Origin: Puniceicoccaceae bacterium
GTDB lineage: Bacteria > Verrucomicrobiota > Verrucomicrobiia > Opitutales > Coraliomargaritaceae
Assembly: GCA_018402305.1 (NCBI GenBank)
Contig: JAGYJE010000012.1
Location: 1-64,000 of the forward strand
Direction of reading: 5' to 3'
Length of the DNA stretch: 64,000 nt
In this document: in pieces, positions 12,001 through 27,000 of the stretch
How positions within the stretch are numbered: position 1 is the first letter of the stretch
Layout: every line of letters starts with the position of its first letter
Translations under genes and position numbers: made by a program
Notes under the pieces: model-generated
What the model saw: the letters and a program-made list of their open reading frames with translations, nothing else
Databases searched by the model: none
Told to the model about the DNA's origin: nothing

Positions 12001-15000
12001 GGATCGATGGCGGTAGTGGTGCCAATATGATTTCCGGTGGTCCCGGCGACGATTACATCACCTCGGGCCCCGGTAACAGCATCCTGGCCGGCGACATGGT
12101 CTTCTTTGAGCGCAATAGCTTTAACAAACTCTCCATGGTGCACTCCGTCTTCCCCGAGGGCAGTGGCGATGATATCCTGGTTGGCAATCTGGGCAGCAGC
12201 ATACTCATCGGCGGCGGGGGCAGCGACTATCTCGATGGCGTCTCCGGCGACAACATTCTGATCGGCGGCCACGGAGCGATTATCTTCTACCGTGAGAGCG
12301 CACGCGATGGTGACATCTACTCGCTCTATCCAGAGTCCGGTGGCATCAACACCATCTTCGGGGGTGAGGGCAATGACATCATCCTTGGTGGCACAGCCGG
12401 ACTCAAACCAGAGGCCAAGCTCCTGGAAAGCCTTGCCATTACGCGCTCGACCCCCGATACCATCTGGGCCGAGGGGATGATCAATGACCGCAAGTTCATC
12501 ATGCGCCAGCCACTCGGTGGCTACATCACCCGCGATGGCGGCTACGCGGCCGAGGGCAATTTAATTTACAGCAGCCCGAATGGAAGCTCCTTCGACGATA
12601 TTGTATTTGCTGCGAGTGGTTACGTGCAGCGCAGCCTCACCGGGGAAATCCTCTTCCTGAGCACCCGCTTCAGTATCCCCGAACTGGATCAAAGCCGTGA
12701 CTATCTGGCCTATCCCAATGACTCCAGCGTCGGCACTGCGGGTGCCGCTCAATTCGGCTCGACCTCCGACCTCTGGTTCAGAGAGACTTTGCAAGCCGCC
12801 ACACCGATTTCCGAAAGTGAGCCGGTGCGCTTCCAGGACTACGGCAGCGATAGCGTCGTCAACTGGTATGCCGGTGCACAAACCACCGGCGGCACCGGCG
12901 GTCGTAACATTATCTTCGGTGGCGCGGGGAACGATGTCCTCTATGGCGGCACGGGTGACGACATCATTCTGGGCGACAATGGTGAGGTCCGTCGTATCGG
13001 CGGCAGCTACATCGTCGAGGGCATCCGTTCGACCTTCCCCGGTTCCGGGGGGCATGACCTCATCTTCGGGGGTGCCGGCAATGATATCCTTATGGCCGGT
13101 GCGGGCGACGACCTGCTGGTCGGTGGCCCCGGCAACGACCACCTCTGGGGCGACGGTGGCAGCGATATTCTCTGGGGCGGGGTGCAACTCCTGCCCTGGG
13201 CTGAGTTCCGTGTGCTCGAAGGCGAGACCCTCGAAGACAAATTTGAATTGCCGCCGGAGTGGGCCGAGGCGGAAGCGGATTATCCAACCGGTTACAGCCC
13301 ACCACTTATCACAGCCAAGGTGCTCAACGGCCAAATTATCAGCGGCACGGCACAGGATGGGAACAACATTTTGCGGGGTGGCTTCGGCGATGACATGGTT
13401 TTCGGCGGCGGGCGCAATGCGGATATCGACGGCGGTCCCGGCAACGACTATGTGGATGGGGGTGCCGGCCAAAACATCATTACCGGTGGCGGAGGCGACG
13501 ACGTGATCCGTGGCGGCTTCAACGACGATATCCTGCGGGGCGACTTCCCCTTCCTTGGTTCCTACGATGCCATCGACCCAAGTATGCGGGTCGGCATGGT
13601 GGGCGCGCCGGCGGATCCCTTCGAGTATTTCATTTTCCGTGGTTTCTACACCGGGCGTGACCAAATCTACGGCACGGCGGGAAGTAACCGCATCTTCCCC
13701 GATGGCGGGCAGAGTGACGTGTTGACCTTCCAGGGTCATACGACAGAAAAATTCACCTATGGCGGGGTCGAGTATGACTCGATCCTTCAGCTCACATCGA
13801 CTAAGGTGGATCATGCTCCGGATCTGGGTTATTCCTCAAGCTGGTTTGAATTTGACGGTGCCAATAACGATATCGAGTTGCGCGCACTGATCGCCGATAC
13901 CGACTTCAATGATTGGGAAATTCGCTTTATCGATCTGGGGGCTGATTTCGCAGATTTTGAAGATCCGCGGGTTCAGTTCGACGCGCTGGCGGAGACGCCC
14001 TACATGCATATCTTCATCCACGTCGGCTTCACCGAGGGAGCCGAGGTTCAGGAAATGCTCGTCAATACGGCCAACGCGCCCTTCCAGGCCTGGGCACGTT
14101 ACCGCGGCCCAAGCTTTGTTGAGTTCTCTGATCACGGGGACGGTCCCGGCTCTCAACTCGGGCAGCGGGTCTTCGCCGGCGATGGAGGCAACGAGCTCTA
14201 TTCCTGGGCGCCCAACGATAGCCCGGACCAGTGGAACTACTTCGGTACTGAGCTCCGCGGCGGTGCCGGTAATGACTTTATTTACGGTAACATCCGTCAA
14301 GACCGCCTCTTTGGCGAAGGCGGCAATGACCTTTTGCGCGGTGCCGCGCTGATCGGCCCGGCCTATGCCTTCAATGAGCGCGGGGTCGGCTTTGGGCCGC
14401 TCGAAGTCGGCGGCGATAATTTGCTCGTTGGTGGTCCCGGAGAGGATGCTCTCTTCGGCGGTGGCGGCAACGATACCCTTTGGGGCGGTGCCGGCAGTGA
14501 CCGTCTGGTCGGCGGTGACGGGCTCGACAATCTCTACGGCGGCACCGGAATTGATATTCTGGTTCTTGATACGGCTGCCTACTACAATCAGTTTGGTGAA
14601 ACCATTGACGGATTCTTCGGAAACGCCTTCCGCAACGATACCATTAATGATAATGCCACCGATATTCTGGAAATTGAGGGAACTGACTTCAACGATCTGA
14701 TCCTTCTCTCGGAGGAGACCGCGCTGATCAGTAACAATCCTGCCGCTGTCACCGCGGTGCCATATGGCTTTGAGGACAGCTTCACGCTGACGCTTTCACA
14801 TCCGGATGATGGCATTACCTACACCGATCAGTTCAGCGTGACCAGTAACGGTGATTTACTCGCTCTCATCACAGCGCTGAATACCGCCTTTGAATCAAGC
14901 CAACAGCTCAACGGGCTGGCCGGGCGGATCGAAGCCGTGGCCCGCGGACAGTCGATCGCGCTGGTCACCCGCGGCTTTGGGGCGGACGCCACGCTGACGC

Positions 15001-18000
15001 TTTCCAACGTGCAAGGGAACAGCAGCGACGGCGTTAACGATCTGGCGGCTCTCGGTTTCGTCGATGGCCAACTGGGCATCGGACAACTCGTCGTCGATTA
15101 CGCACAGTGGGTCGCCAATGACGGTGTCGATATCAGCAGCATCGATCCCATGGATCTTCTCGCGACCTGGAACACGCCGGATACCCCGCTCAACTTCGTG
15201 CGCCATCCGGACGCGCCCGAGGATTCACAGCCGAAGCGGACTATTTTAGCTTCCTGGAAACAGGCGGACGGGGTTCCGCTGGTGGAGCAGATTCGTATCG
15301 CCGGTCTGGGTGGTAACGATATCCTTGGCTTCGTGCCCGGGCGTAACGCCGTCAATGTCGATGCACTGAACGAGCGCAGCCGCGATTTTGTCAGTATGAT
15401 TGATGGCGGCCCGAATGATGATATCATCTTCGGCTCTGGCGGACGCGACCAAGTCTTCGGTGGGTTCGGCTCGGATCGCACCTACGGCTTCGGGGGCGAT
15501 GACGTCCTCTGGGCTGACGGCCCCGCCGCGGGCTCTCCGGACGATGTGAACATCATCTTTGGTGGCCAGGGCAATGACGACTTGATCGGCGGCAAGGGCG
15601 AAAACTTCCTCTACACTTGGTCCGACGACCCGAATCGCGGCGGCCCCAATGATCCTTCGATTAACGAACTCTTCTTCCGGGACGGCGAGTTGTTGACGGT
15701 GGTGCCGGTGCCGCCTGAGCTGCATCTGCCTCTTGGCGATGCCGCGCGCCTCCTCTCCAATGAGTTCATCGAAGGCTTCGATCGCCTGCGCCTCGTGGGC
15801 ACCGATGAGCTGCCTGCCAATGGCCGCCTCGAGAATGATGCCCGCTTTGCCATTCTGCTCGGCAATAACCCGGTCCCGGTTGAAGTGATCGTGCGCGCCG
15901 AGGACACTCTCAACAATCTCGGCATCAATCAGCTCATTGCTAATATCAACAACGCCTTGGCGCAAGGCCGCCTGCCGGATGGCCGCACGGTCGACCTCAC
16001 GCGGGGCGTCGTGGCCGGGCGAGAAGGCAATCGCCTGACCTTCCGCACAACAGGCACGCTTATCGAAGCCAATCCGGTCAGCGGCGGTGCCGATATGGGC
16101 TGGACGGAGTCGCTGATCGGGCGGGGCACAATTTCCGGGCAAGAGGCAGTTGTTGATAGCTTTGATGGCAGATTGACTGAGGATCTTGAACTCGAGATCA
16201 TCTTCAACGATGGCGAGACCTACACCCTTCGCCTCAGCGCTGACCAAACAGCCGATAATCGCAACATCTTCGACCTGCGCAATCAGTTGAACGAGGCACT
16301 CAGTTCAATCAATGAAGCCGACGGACGTTCCGCCCGCCTCGATCACTTCCTGCGCTTTGATATGCAAGTCGTCAGAGGTGATACCGTCAAGTATGTGCTC
16401 AAGGCCCGCACCGACCAACTTCAGGTTGTCGATCGCGCCGATGTGCTTCGTATTGTTGGCTCTGAAGATGTGCCGCTCACCGGTATCCTTTCCGATGATG
16501 CTCACTTTACCCTGATCGTCGGTGCGAACGGGGAGCCGGCGAACGTGAAGGTGCCGTTCTCCGCCACCCGCGCGAATTTGACGATCGATATGCTGGTGCG
16601 TGACATCAATGACGCTCTCGCTGAGGCCACCTTTGCGGATGGCAGTCACGCCAACCTCGGGCTGGCGGTTAAGGCCGTGCGCGACGGCAATCGCATTGTA
16701 TTGGAAACCACGGGCACGCTGCTCCAAGTTGAAGCGGGTGCCGGTGATCCAGCCATCACGGACCTCGGCTTTATTACCGAAATGATTGGCCGGGGCTCAA
16801 TCGAATCCTCCGCCGTCGCCAACACCCTCCTTAGTGATGACGCTAACTTTACGATCCGCCTCAACGGTGGCCGTGCCTACGCTCTGACGCTGGCCGCGGG
16901 TGATTATGAAAACATCGGCAAGTTGGTCGCTGCATTGAACGAGCTCCTCACCACAGCCGAAGATCCGAGCGGTCCGGCACGACTCGAACAATACCTGCGC
17001 TTCGGCCAATCCGGCGGCCGCCTCACGTTGACCTCTTCGATCGATTCCATCCAGCTCGTTTCGCAATTCGGCATCTACGTCGATCCTGAAACCGGGGCCT
17101 TGCACAACAATGACGGCGGCGGCCGCTACGTGCTTGAGGACACCGGCCTCAATCGTGTGCTCGGCGGCGACTTTGACGACCAGCTCTACGGCGGCACCGG
17201 GCTCGACTTCCTCTATGGCAATGGTGGCGATAATACCCTCTGGAAGGCTGACGGCTATAGCTTTGACAGTGACGAAGGCGGTCTGGCTGGTGACGAGTGG
17301 AAGGAATACGCCAAGGGCACCGATAAAGTCTGGTATTACCGTGGCACCAACGCCGATGATGTAATCAGCGTTGATTACGTCACCGAGCCGGGCTTGCTGG
17401 GTGGGCGCCATATCATCACCCGACTGACCAACAATAACGGCAACTTCACTTTTGATGCGCAGGTCAACCTCAGCTTCAGCGCCACCGACTCACAAGGCAA
17501 TGCCCTCTACAGCGATCTGCCTTCCGGCACCCTGCCGCCGGAGGATGACTTCCTTGCCATCATTGTGGATGCCCTCGATGGAAACGACACCATCAACATC
17601 GGGCCGACCGTGCAGGTGTCCGTCTGGACCGATGCCGGCTTCGGGGATGATGTCGTCAATACGGCCTCGGGTAACTCGATCCTTCCGGACAAAACAGAAC
17701 AAGGCGGCCGCAATGATCTTCCGGAAAGTAGCTTCTCGCTGGGCCGCGCCTGGCTGGTTGCCGGGGAAGCTCCCTCGGGTGCCAACTTCCGACTCGACTC
17801 AGATGCGGCGGGTGACGCCCCGGTCTTCGATTTGCGCGTTAACGGCTCGGACCGCATCCGCATCCGGGTGGCCGGCACGGAGACCAATCAGGAGGTCGGT
17901 GATCTCCTCGACGATTTAAACAGCGCACTCGGCAACGCGGGCCTGGGTGGGCGCCTTGTGGCTATTGAGCTGGGCGGTCGCCTCGCGATCGGCCCCGCCG

Positions 18001-21000
18001 CAGGCAGCGATGTTGTGGCACTGGAAATCTATTCGGTCGAAGGCAGCGAAAGCGCGCTTGGCCAATTGGGCTATGCCAGCGGCGCCGCTATTGGCCAGGC
18101 AGTGATGCTCGGGCAAGACAGCCTGCCCCGAATTGATTCAGAAGAGGCCATCACCTCACCCTCGGCGGGCGGCACCCTGAGCCTCCTGCTCAACGGCACT
18201 ACACTTGAACTCACGATTGCAGCCGGTAGCGCCACTCCGGACGCCCTGCTTGGCGCGCTCAATGATGCCCTTGCCAATGCCAGCTTCGGCGATGGCACGG
18301 CGGCGGACCTGATCAGCTTTGTCCGCCGCGGTAGCCTGCTCCGCTTGACCAGTAACGGCGGTGACGCTGTGCAAACACTGGGCATCCGCCAAAACAACTT
18401 TAGTGACAATCTGGGCTTTGCCATCGATGCGGGGCAGACTGTGTCAGCTGAATTCATCCGGGGTGTCTTACCCACGGACGGTCGCCTCGTGGACGCCAAT
18501 GATAATCCGCTGCCCGACGCGGTCTTCGATATCAGCGTCAACGGCGGCATGCTGCGGACCGTTCGGATCGCCGCCGAAGACACGCTCGACAACACCAGCG
18601 CCGCGGATCTCGTGGCCGATATTCAGGCGGCGCTCGATGCGATTGAGCTGGGCAGTCAAGTTCGCGCGGAACTGGCCGATGGCCGCCTGCGCCTCGTCAC
18701 ACTGGTAGGCGGCGCCCGCGCCTCGATTGTTGTGCAAGTGGAAGCGGACAACCCGGCGCGCACAGCACTCCACCTACTGGATAATCAAACCGCCCTCTCC
18801 AGTCTGCTGATCACCAGTAATTTGATTCTGGAAAATCTCACGGTTGATAATGCGGACGATGTGGATTGGTATTCCTTTACGCTCGCGGAAGCTCCAGGTG
18901 CGGGCGCCATGATCCGCCTCAGCAGTGCTTCCCCGAGGGATGGCCTTGGCCTCGCTATCTTCCCGGCGGGCGGCGACGAGCCCTTTGACTTTGAAGGCAC
19001 TCCGGATACCATCAACCCGGATCAAGTGGACCTCGATGGTGGTAACAATGAAGTCGCCGACGCCTTCTACCTCGCGCTGATCGACACCTATCACAAGGTC
19101 TTCGGGCTTACCCTGGATACTGCCAACGATGTGGATTACTTCCGCTTCACCCTGGACGCCGACGGCCAGGCCAGTGACCGGATGACTCTGTTGCGTGTTG
19201 ATAGTGATGCGGAAATCACTTTTGAGATACTCGATGAGGCGGGCAACCAAATCCTTGGTTCCGATGGTGACCCGTTGACCCTTGACAGCGATCCGGAGAG
19301 CTACCGCTTCAGTGGGGTGACCACCACTGAACAAAGCACGGTTGCCTTTATCCTTGAGGGTCTCGCCGCTGGCGACTACGTGATGCGGGTTTCCGGCAAT
19401 GCAGCCAGCCAGTATGAGATTATCACCGGAATCGGTGAACCCGGCACATTGCAGCGCGACCTCTCCGGTAAAGACGAAACCGGGATCAGCCTCGAAGGGC
19501 TCGAGGCGGGCGTCCCCTATCTCCTCCGGGTGGATTCGCCCAACCTGGTGCCTACGATCTACTCGCTAAACTTTGACTTGGGCCTCCCCGGTGACCCGCT
19601 GGTGCAAGATATGGCAACCCGCCCGGATCAAGTGCGTCGCGACGTCATCATCGGCGGCCCCGGCAACGACCGCCTCATGGGCGGCGCGGGTGAAGACTGG
19701 ATCTTCGGTATCTCCGGGAATAATGTTATTTCGGGCGGCTACGACCGTGGTGCGCAGGATCTCCTCTTCGGTGGCACGGGGAACGATACCTTCCAAATTA
19801 TGCCCGATGCGCTGCCGATTATTGAAGCCACCGGCGAAACCTTTATTCCAACATTGAACGACATCATAATGGGTGGCGGCGGCGAAAACCGCATCCTCTT
19901 CCTGGGTGGCGATCTCGACAACCTCGGGCGCGATGTCCCCGATGTCGCCTCCATACGCTTCAACCCTCTGCTGCAGCGCTGGGAGTTTACCGCCCAGGTT
20001 TGGGATACCGCCAATCAGGAGTTCATCATGGATGAGCTGCCCGGCACCGTCGTGACGGCTGGCAGCAGTGTGGACTCCGCACTGAGTGCCGGTCGCCTTG
20101 GCACCGAGGATCTGGTCTTCCGCATCCTCTTGGGAACCAGCCCAAGCAATACGCAAACCTACGAAATCACCGTCCGCGCCGATGAAACCAACGGTCGTAT
20201 CGGAGCCGACGCACTCGCTGATCTGGCCGAACTCCCTGATAGTATCGAATTTGACGTGGTCTTTGGCCCCGGTGATCTCGGCACCGTCGAGGCCGACCTT
20301 TCCGCCGCCACAAACTACGCCGAACTCCGCGATGCGCTCAACGAAGGCCTTCGCCAAGCCGGCATTGCGCCCCGTGTCCAGTTCTTCCTCGATAATGATA
20401 ACCGCTTGGTGCTCGTCCCGATCGCTATCCTCCAAACGGACAGCCTGTCGCTGGAAACGGCGGAAGCAGGCGGGTTACAAGTGCTCGGCTATGGTGATGG
20501 CAACGCCACCAGCTTCAGCAGCGCGGTCAATAATGGCCTGGGCGACCTCGCCGCAGACATTCGTGCGGCCCTCCGTTCCGCGGTCACCGTAGTCGACGGC
20601 GGGCCCAACACGCCGGCGGATCTCTCTGATTTGCTGGCGGTGGGGGTCCAGGAAGGCCGGTTTGTTTTCCTTAACACCAGCGTCGCGCTGCAGCAGGGCT
20701 TGACCGAGCTTGGCGTTCTGGGGGCCGAAAAGCTCGGCTTTGAGGCAGAACAGGGCAAGGATGCCGGGCGCCCCATCTACCTCCAGCATTACTACTTCTT
20801 CCAGGCATTTGATGTGCAGGAAATGGTGATCGACCTCCAGCGCGGTGACGATGTCTTCCGTGGTGATCCCGGCTATAGCTTCCTTAACCAGGTGGACGAG
20901 TGGGGCATCAAGCCCGGCACACGCGAGCAGGGTGGTGGTTCTCTGACCAGCCTGAAGATCTATGGGGGTGACGGTAATGATTCACTCTACGGCGGCGCCT

Positions 21001-24000
21001 ACGACGACTTCATTGACGGGGGTGCCGGCGATGACTTTATTGCGGGCGGCCCGGGCAACGACGATCTCAATGGCGGCTCCGGCAGCGATCTGATCGCTGG
21101 AAACAGCACCACGGCATTCGACCGCTACACCTTTGTCGTCAACCGCGGTGTGACCAGCCGAAATGACAGCCCCGAGTTCGCCGCACTTCTGCCGGATATT
21201 TTCTCCGGTGAGGCCATCGATAACCTCAGCTTCCATGAAGGGAACCGCGCTGACTACTATCTGATCCGTTCACCGCGTGCTTTACAGGAGTTCTCCGGTG
21301 CGGTTTCCTCACAGTTGTTGCTCAATATGATTGATGTGGTCTTCGACCTCGACGTCAGCCAGGAGCGCTTCGATCTCTTTAACGGCGACGGCGGCTTCGG
21401 CAGTAACTTGGCCCTCTACGCCGCCCGCGACCTCGATCCGAGCGGGGTGATCGAGGCCGTCCCGGTTGAGCAATTTGCCGGCGTCCCGGAATACTACATC
21501 CTGAAAGTGGCCAACGTGGCCTCCTTCACCCTGACTGCGGAAAGTAACCCGCCCGCCAGCGGCATCCTCAGCGGAACCGCCACCATGGGCATCTCTATTG
21601 AGGGAAGCGATCCGATCGCGGTCGAGCTTCTTCCGGATCCAAACAGCGCCGGGATTTTTGATCTGGCCCAGGATCTTGCCGAGGCACTCGAAGCCGCCTC
21701 CACGGCAGACGGCCAAAAACTTTCCGAGCTCTTCATTGTGGAGGTCGTCAACACCGCTCTGGGCCAGCGCCTCGCGCTGACGGCCGCCTACGATTTCACC
21801 TACTCCTTGACTATTGCCGAGGGCAACCCGGCGAGCGAGCTCGGCTTCCGCAATGGGCAAAACAATCTCATCCGTGCCCCGGAAATGGGCCAATACCAAC
21901 TTCGCTTCAACAAGGCAGTCGGCCAAACAGTGCGGGTCGATGGTGACGATGCGGAGGCCGCACTCCTCGTCGTCGGCAGCGAGCAAGACGACACCCTGGC
22001 ATCGTTCCGTCCGACCATGATCAATTTGGGCGATATCGATGGCAGCGGGGTGGACGCTTATATCGCCGGTGTGAATGACGATTTGGCCGCGGGTACCTCC
22101 ACTCTGTTGATCCTTCAGGGCGAGCCCAATTTTGACGACCTCGGGATCGGCGCGGATAGCAGCCGCCGTTTCCTCGTGCTGCCGGCACCTCTGCTCAGCG
22201 CCGGTAATGATGGACGCCAATCCCGGATTCTCGCCCCTGCGGATTATAATGGCGACGGCATCGAAGATGTTGCTGTTTTAGTCGGAGGTGAGGCCTCCGC
22301 GCTCTATATCATCGCGGGTGTCGACGCCGCTGCCGATGGAGCCGAAGCGCCGCAGGTCGTCACCGAACTGACGGCGGCCGCCGATGTCATTATCCGCGGA
22401 AACAACATGGGTGCCGATGTGGTGTTGAATCCCGATGGTGGCGATGGGCTGGTGCTCTGGCAGGGGAATCAGCTCTACCTCTTCGACAGCGAACAGCTTC
22501 TCAATCTCGGATTTAATGCCCAATCCACCCGGATCGACTTCGACGGAAACGATGTGGACCTCGGCTCGGGGAACAACTCGATCGGCGCCTCCGAAAATCT
22601 CTGGAATATAATCAATACCGACGGCTTGAACGGCCGCGGCGACGGCAATGCCCTCTACTTCGGGACAGCTGGTGTGGGCGGTGCTTCCAATAGCTACCTC
22701 GGCAACCGTGGGCATGTCGGTGGCTTCGCTACCCTGAGCGACTTGGCTGTGGGCCAAAATGGAGCCGTGGTCAGCTTTGACTCCTTCCTCCAAACCGAAC
22801 AACTGGCCCGTGAATTCGATCAAGCAAATGTCTGGATTCGCCACGACTCGGTCAATGGTGGCCAGTGGACCATTGCAGCGACCAATGCGACCGGTGGCGC
22901 CACCATTACCGTAGCCGACCCGAATAATCCGGGCAGCTATGTCGAGGTTAGTATCGATGGCCTGACGCGCTTGAGCGATCCGACTTCTGAGGCACAGCGT
23001 GTGGCGATTGAGCTGGGCAGCGAATACGCGAGCATAACCGATGACAAGGGCTCGACCGATGTGATGTTCGTTTTTGATAGTGTTGATGAAGAAGAAAATA
23101 ACTTTGAGGGCTGGTATGTGGATAACTTCCGCGTCGACGGCTTCCTCGTGGCGGAAAATGCCGAGACGGTGATCAATGCGGGGGCTCCTGTCGTGTCTGC
23201 TGCCGGAGTCGGACGCGCCATGGCGAATCATGATGCGGGGACCTTGATCGTCGCCACCGCAAACCAAACCCGCTACGCAGACTTGAGTCTCGCGACGCCT
23301 GTCTTAACGAATCTTGCCGATGTTTCCGGCAGTCGCGTGGTGGCCCTGGGTGACTTAACGAGCGATGGCTTGGTTGAATTCGGGCTCAATGGCGCTACCA
23401 GTAATCACCTGATCGGGCACCTCGGCAACTGGCAGGTGATCTCTGAAGCACGCGGAGCGCAGTATGTCGCTCTCGGGGATGTGAATGGCGACGGCGCGGC
23501 CGACTTGGCACGGGTGGTCGCAGTCCCCGGCCAGACCTTGATTAACGCCGCCAGCTTCGAATACGATTCGCTCGGTATCTACGCCGGATTGTTGGGCTGG
23601 ACCGTGGGCGAGGATTCTTTCCTCGAGCTGGGCGTGCAGGCCGATGCCATCTACCACGATGTGGTCGAACTCTTCCTTAGCGAAAATGCTGACGTCGGCT
23701 TGAGCCACGTGTTTGACGACGGCTTGGGCCAACCTAGTGTCCTCTTTGAAGTCGATAACCCCGGCTACCGCTCGGTGGAGGACGTTTCGGACGCTGCCTT
23801 CCTGTTCGGAGCCTACGATTATGAAGTCGGCACCGCCGGTGAGGATGGCTATGCCAAGGGCTCCACACTGATCCTTGCTGAGCTCCTGGGCGATCGACTC
23901 CATTTCTACGATGGTGCCGCCTACGGCGATGCGCCGGAACAGCCGGATCTATCCTTCCTGCGGGAAATTCCGCGGCCGTTCCAATACCCCATCGGCTTCC

Positions 24001-27000
24001 CAAATCTGGGTGGAGATGATTCCAGCGCCTACACTGGTATCGACATTGGTGATACGGTCACCGGAATTGAACTGAGTGATGCCATCGCCTTCGAGGGCGA
24101 CCTGGCTAACATGAACCTTTCCCGCGCCATGCAGTTGGGAGACTTCGATGGTGATGGCAATGCAGACGTCCTTCTAAGTGGTCCGGAATACGCCTTCCTG
24201 GTCAATGGCCCCATGGAAACCAGCGGTTTGCAGCAAGCCGCCATCTTTGCCGACCACCAGTTTGATCTCGATTCTCTCGGGCGTCCGGCCGAGCGTATGG
24301 GTGACCTTAATGCCGATGGCCTGACGGATCTGATCTTCTACCGCTACGATGCCGACCTGGGAGCCACGGTGATCACCATCATCTTTGGTGGTGAAGTGCT
24401 CCCACGCCTCATCACTGCCAATAGCCTCGACCCGGTCTACTCCCGCCAGATTATTCTGAATGAAGCCGAGCTGAGGACCTTCAGTGATGAAAGTGACCGC
24501 ACCGGCGCGCTTGATATTCAGGTCATGGCGGCCCGCTGGAGCGGCCACTTCAATGCCCAGTCGGAACACTACTACGATGATTTGATCGTCGTCAGCCCAT
24601 TGCCCAATGGCTTGAACGATTACGGCTACGTCTTTGCGGGTGACGTCCTGCGCAACCAGGCGGTCGCGGTGCCGCTCGGAAGCGCCGATGCCCTCGTCAA
24701 CTTGAATTTGTTCACCTCGACTGTTCGCAGTGGCCCGATTGAAGCGCCCTTCCCGCCGCGCGATCTCTACGGCAATGCGACCCGTATTTCGATGCCGGTT
24801 CATTCCACGGATAATGCCACAGGTCGTATCGACGATGCGACCCTGAGCGTCGGCACAATTGATGGGATTCGCACCGTAGGCAATGGTGTCCTCGTCAGTG
24901 ATGGTGCCACCGCTCAAAACTCCAATGACTATATTCGCTCCGTCACCCTGACCGGGAATTCCAGCAATGGTGCGAACCTCTCCGTAGATTGGTATTTCAG
25001 TTCCAGCGGTTCCTACAGTGCCTCCAATGGTGTCAATATTAAGGTCTTTGTCGGTGGGCCAAACGGCTGGACACAAACCCATTCGGTCGTTCGCACCTCG
25101 TCGACGAGAGCGCTCAATAACTTCCATACCGACACCTTCACCTTGTCGCAGGCCCAGTTGGCTCGCGGTGAATTTGTGCGGGTCGCTTTGGAGGATCGCT
25201 CGAGTAGTTCGCACTTTATCAGTGGGTTCTACGCCTCATCGGGGCAGGGTAGTCACTTCGATAACGTGGATACCCCCATTCCGGTTGCGGGTGTGATCGC
25301 CGGGTCGGCAAGCTATACTCCTGGGGCCAAAGCGATCTTGGATTATCGCACCACGACGGGCGCAATCAGCCTAAGCGGCAGTGACCCGGTCTCCTCGATA
25401 CGGGTGACCATCGACGATCTGCGCCATACCTATGTGGGCGACCTCGTGATCTCACTCCGTTCGCCGGACGGCTTCACCCAAGTGCTACGCAATCGCACCG
25501 GGGGCTCATCGGACAATATTATTAACCAAAGCTTCCTCATCCGAAGCGGGCGCCTCATCGGTGGCAGCAGTGGCGGCACCTGGCAGCTCATCATCGAGGA
25601 CCGGGCGGGGCGCGACCAAGGCTATCTCACCAAGTGGAGTATTGAGGTGGAAGCCGACAGCACCGCAGTGGATGAGTCCGGCCCGGTCAACATACCGCTC
25701 GCCGTCTCCGGGTTGACCGGTAATTTGACGGATGTTGATGTGGTGATCAACGAATTGACTACGGGAAGCCTCTCTGGTCTGCAGGTCGATCTGGTCGCTC
25801 CGAATGGTAGCAGCACCCGCCTCTTTAATGGCATCGGTGGTTCGGGCACAACCCTTTCAAATACCATCTTCAGTCAGGAGTCTGGCCGCTCAATCAACTC
25901 CGGCAGTGGCACCTTCAGTGATACCTTCCGGCCTCAGGGGAACCTGAGCAGCCTCGCTCTTAAGGGCGGGGGGAACATCGACCCGAATGGTACCTGGTAT
26001 CTGCGGGTCACCGATCGCACGGTCGACGGGAATACCCCGACCGATATCGACTGGTCGCTGCGCTTGCGCACGGACGAGTGGGTCGAATCAACGATCGTGG
26101 TGGAGGAGAAGGGTACGCTGAGCGATGTCATGCTCAATGTGCAGTTCAGCCATGCCGCGGGCAACGACTTGCGCTTCCGCCTCACCGGGCCAACCGGGCA
26201 AATCGTCAACCTGCCTCAGCTTTCGTCCTGGAATAATGTACGCTTCGACGATGATGGCGTCTCCGGAACCCTCATGCTGGGCGCACTGGATCTTTTCCGC
26301 GACACGGATGCCGACGGCACCTGGAAATTGGAAGTGCAGGATCGTGTGGGCAATTGGGATGGCGTCCTGCGCAACTGGTCGCTTGATATTGCCTCTCAGT
26401 TGACCGAGATTCCGCTGGAGGTGAGCAATCAGCCGGCTGGTGCGACGGATGTTTCGGTCGATGTTCGCCTCCTGCCCAATGCCGTGGATGGCCGTCCGCT
26501 TGACCTTTCGGGTATCGGCATGCGTCTAATCGCTCCGGATGAGCGCGCAATCAGGCTCTTTAATCCTGGCTCGCTCAGTGGGGCCGCTCTTGGCGGAGCG
26601 TTGCGCGCGATCCGCTTCTCAGATGCGGGTGATACGTCCGTCACTGCGGGCAGCGCCCCTTACGCGGGCATCTTCCAGGCGGTCGATGCCCTTAACCTGG
26701 TCGATGAACTGGGCAATCCCATCCCCCTGGACCCCAATGGGGAATGGGTCTTGGAAATCTTTGATGAGGCGGGCGATATCGCCGGCATTGTTGAATCGTG
26801 GGCCCTCAACTTCTCCTATGAACCTATCGATGCTGCCGCGCTGCGCGCTTCGGTGGTGGGTGATGTCAATGCCGATGGCTTGGACGATCTCGGGTTTGTC
26901 GTCAGCGGCTTCCGCGGCGAGGAAAGTCTCGACCCGGCAATCGGGCGCGCCTTCATTTTGGCCGGACGCGACCTTCCGAATAATAGCGGGGTGGGTAGCC

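Noticed and set aside
12561-13814. Minus-strand open frame of 417 codons in the RTX region
   Set aside because: Same reason as other RTX antisense frames; the sense strand has clear motifs throughout.
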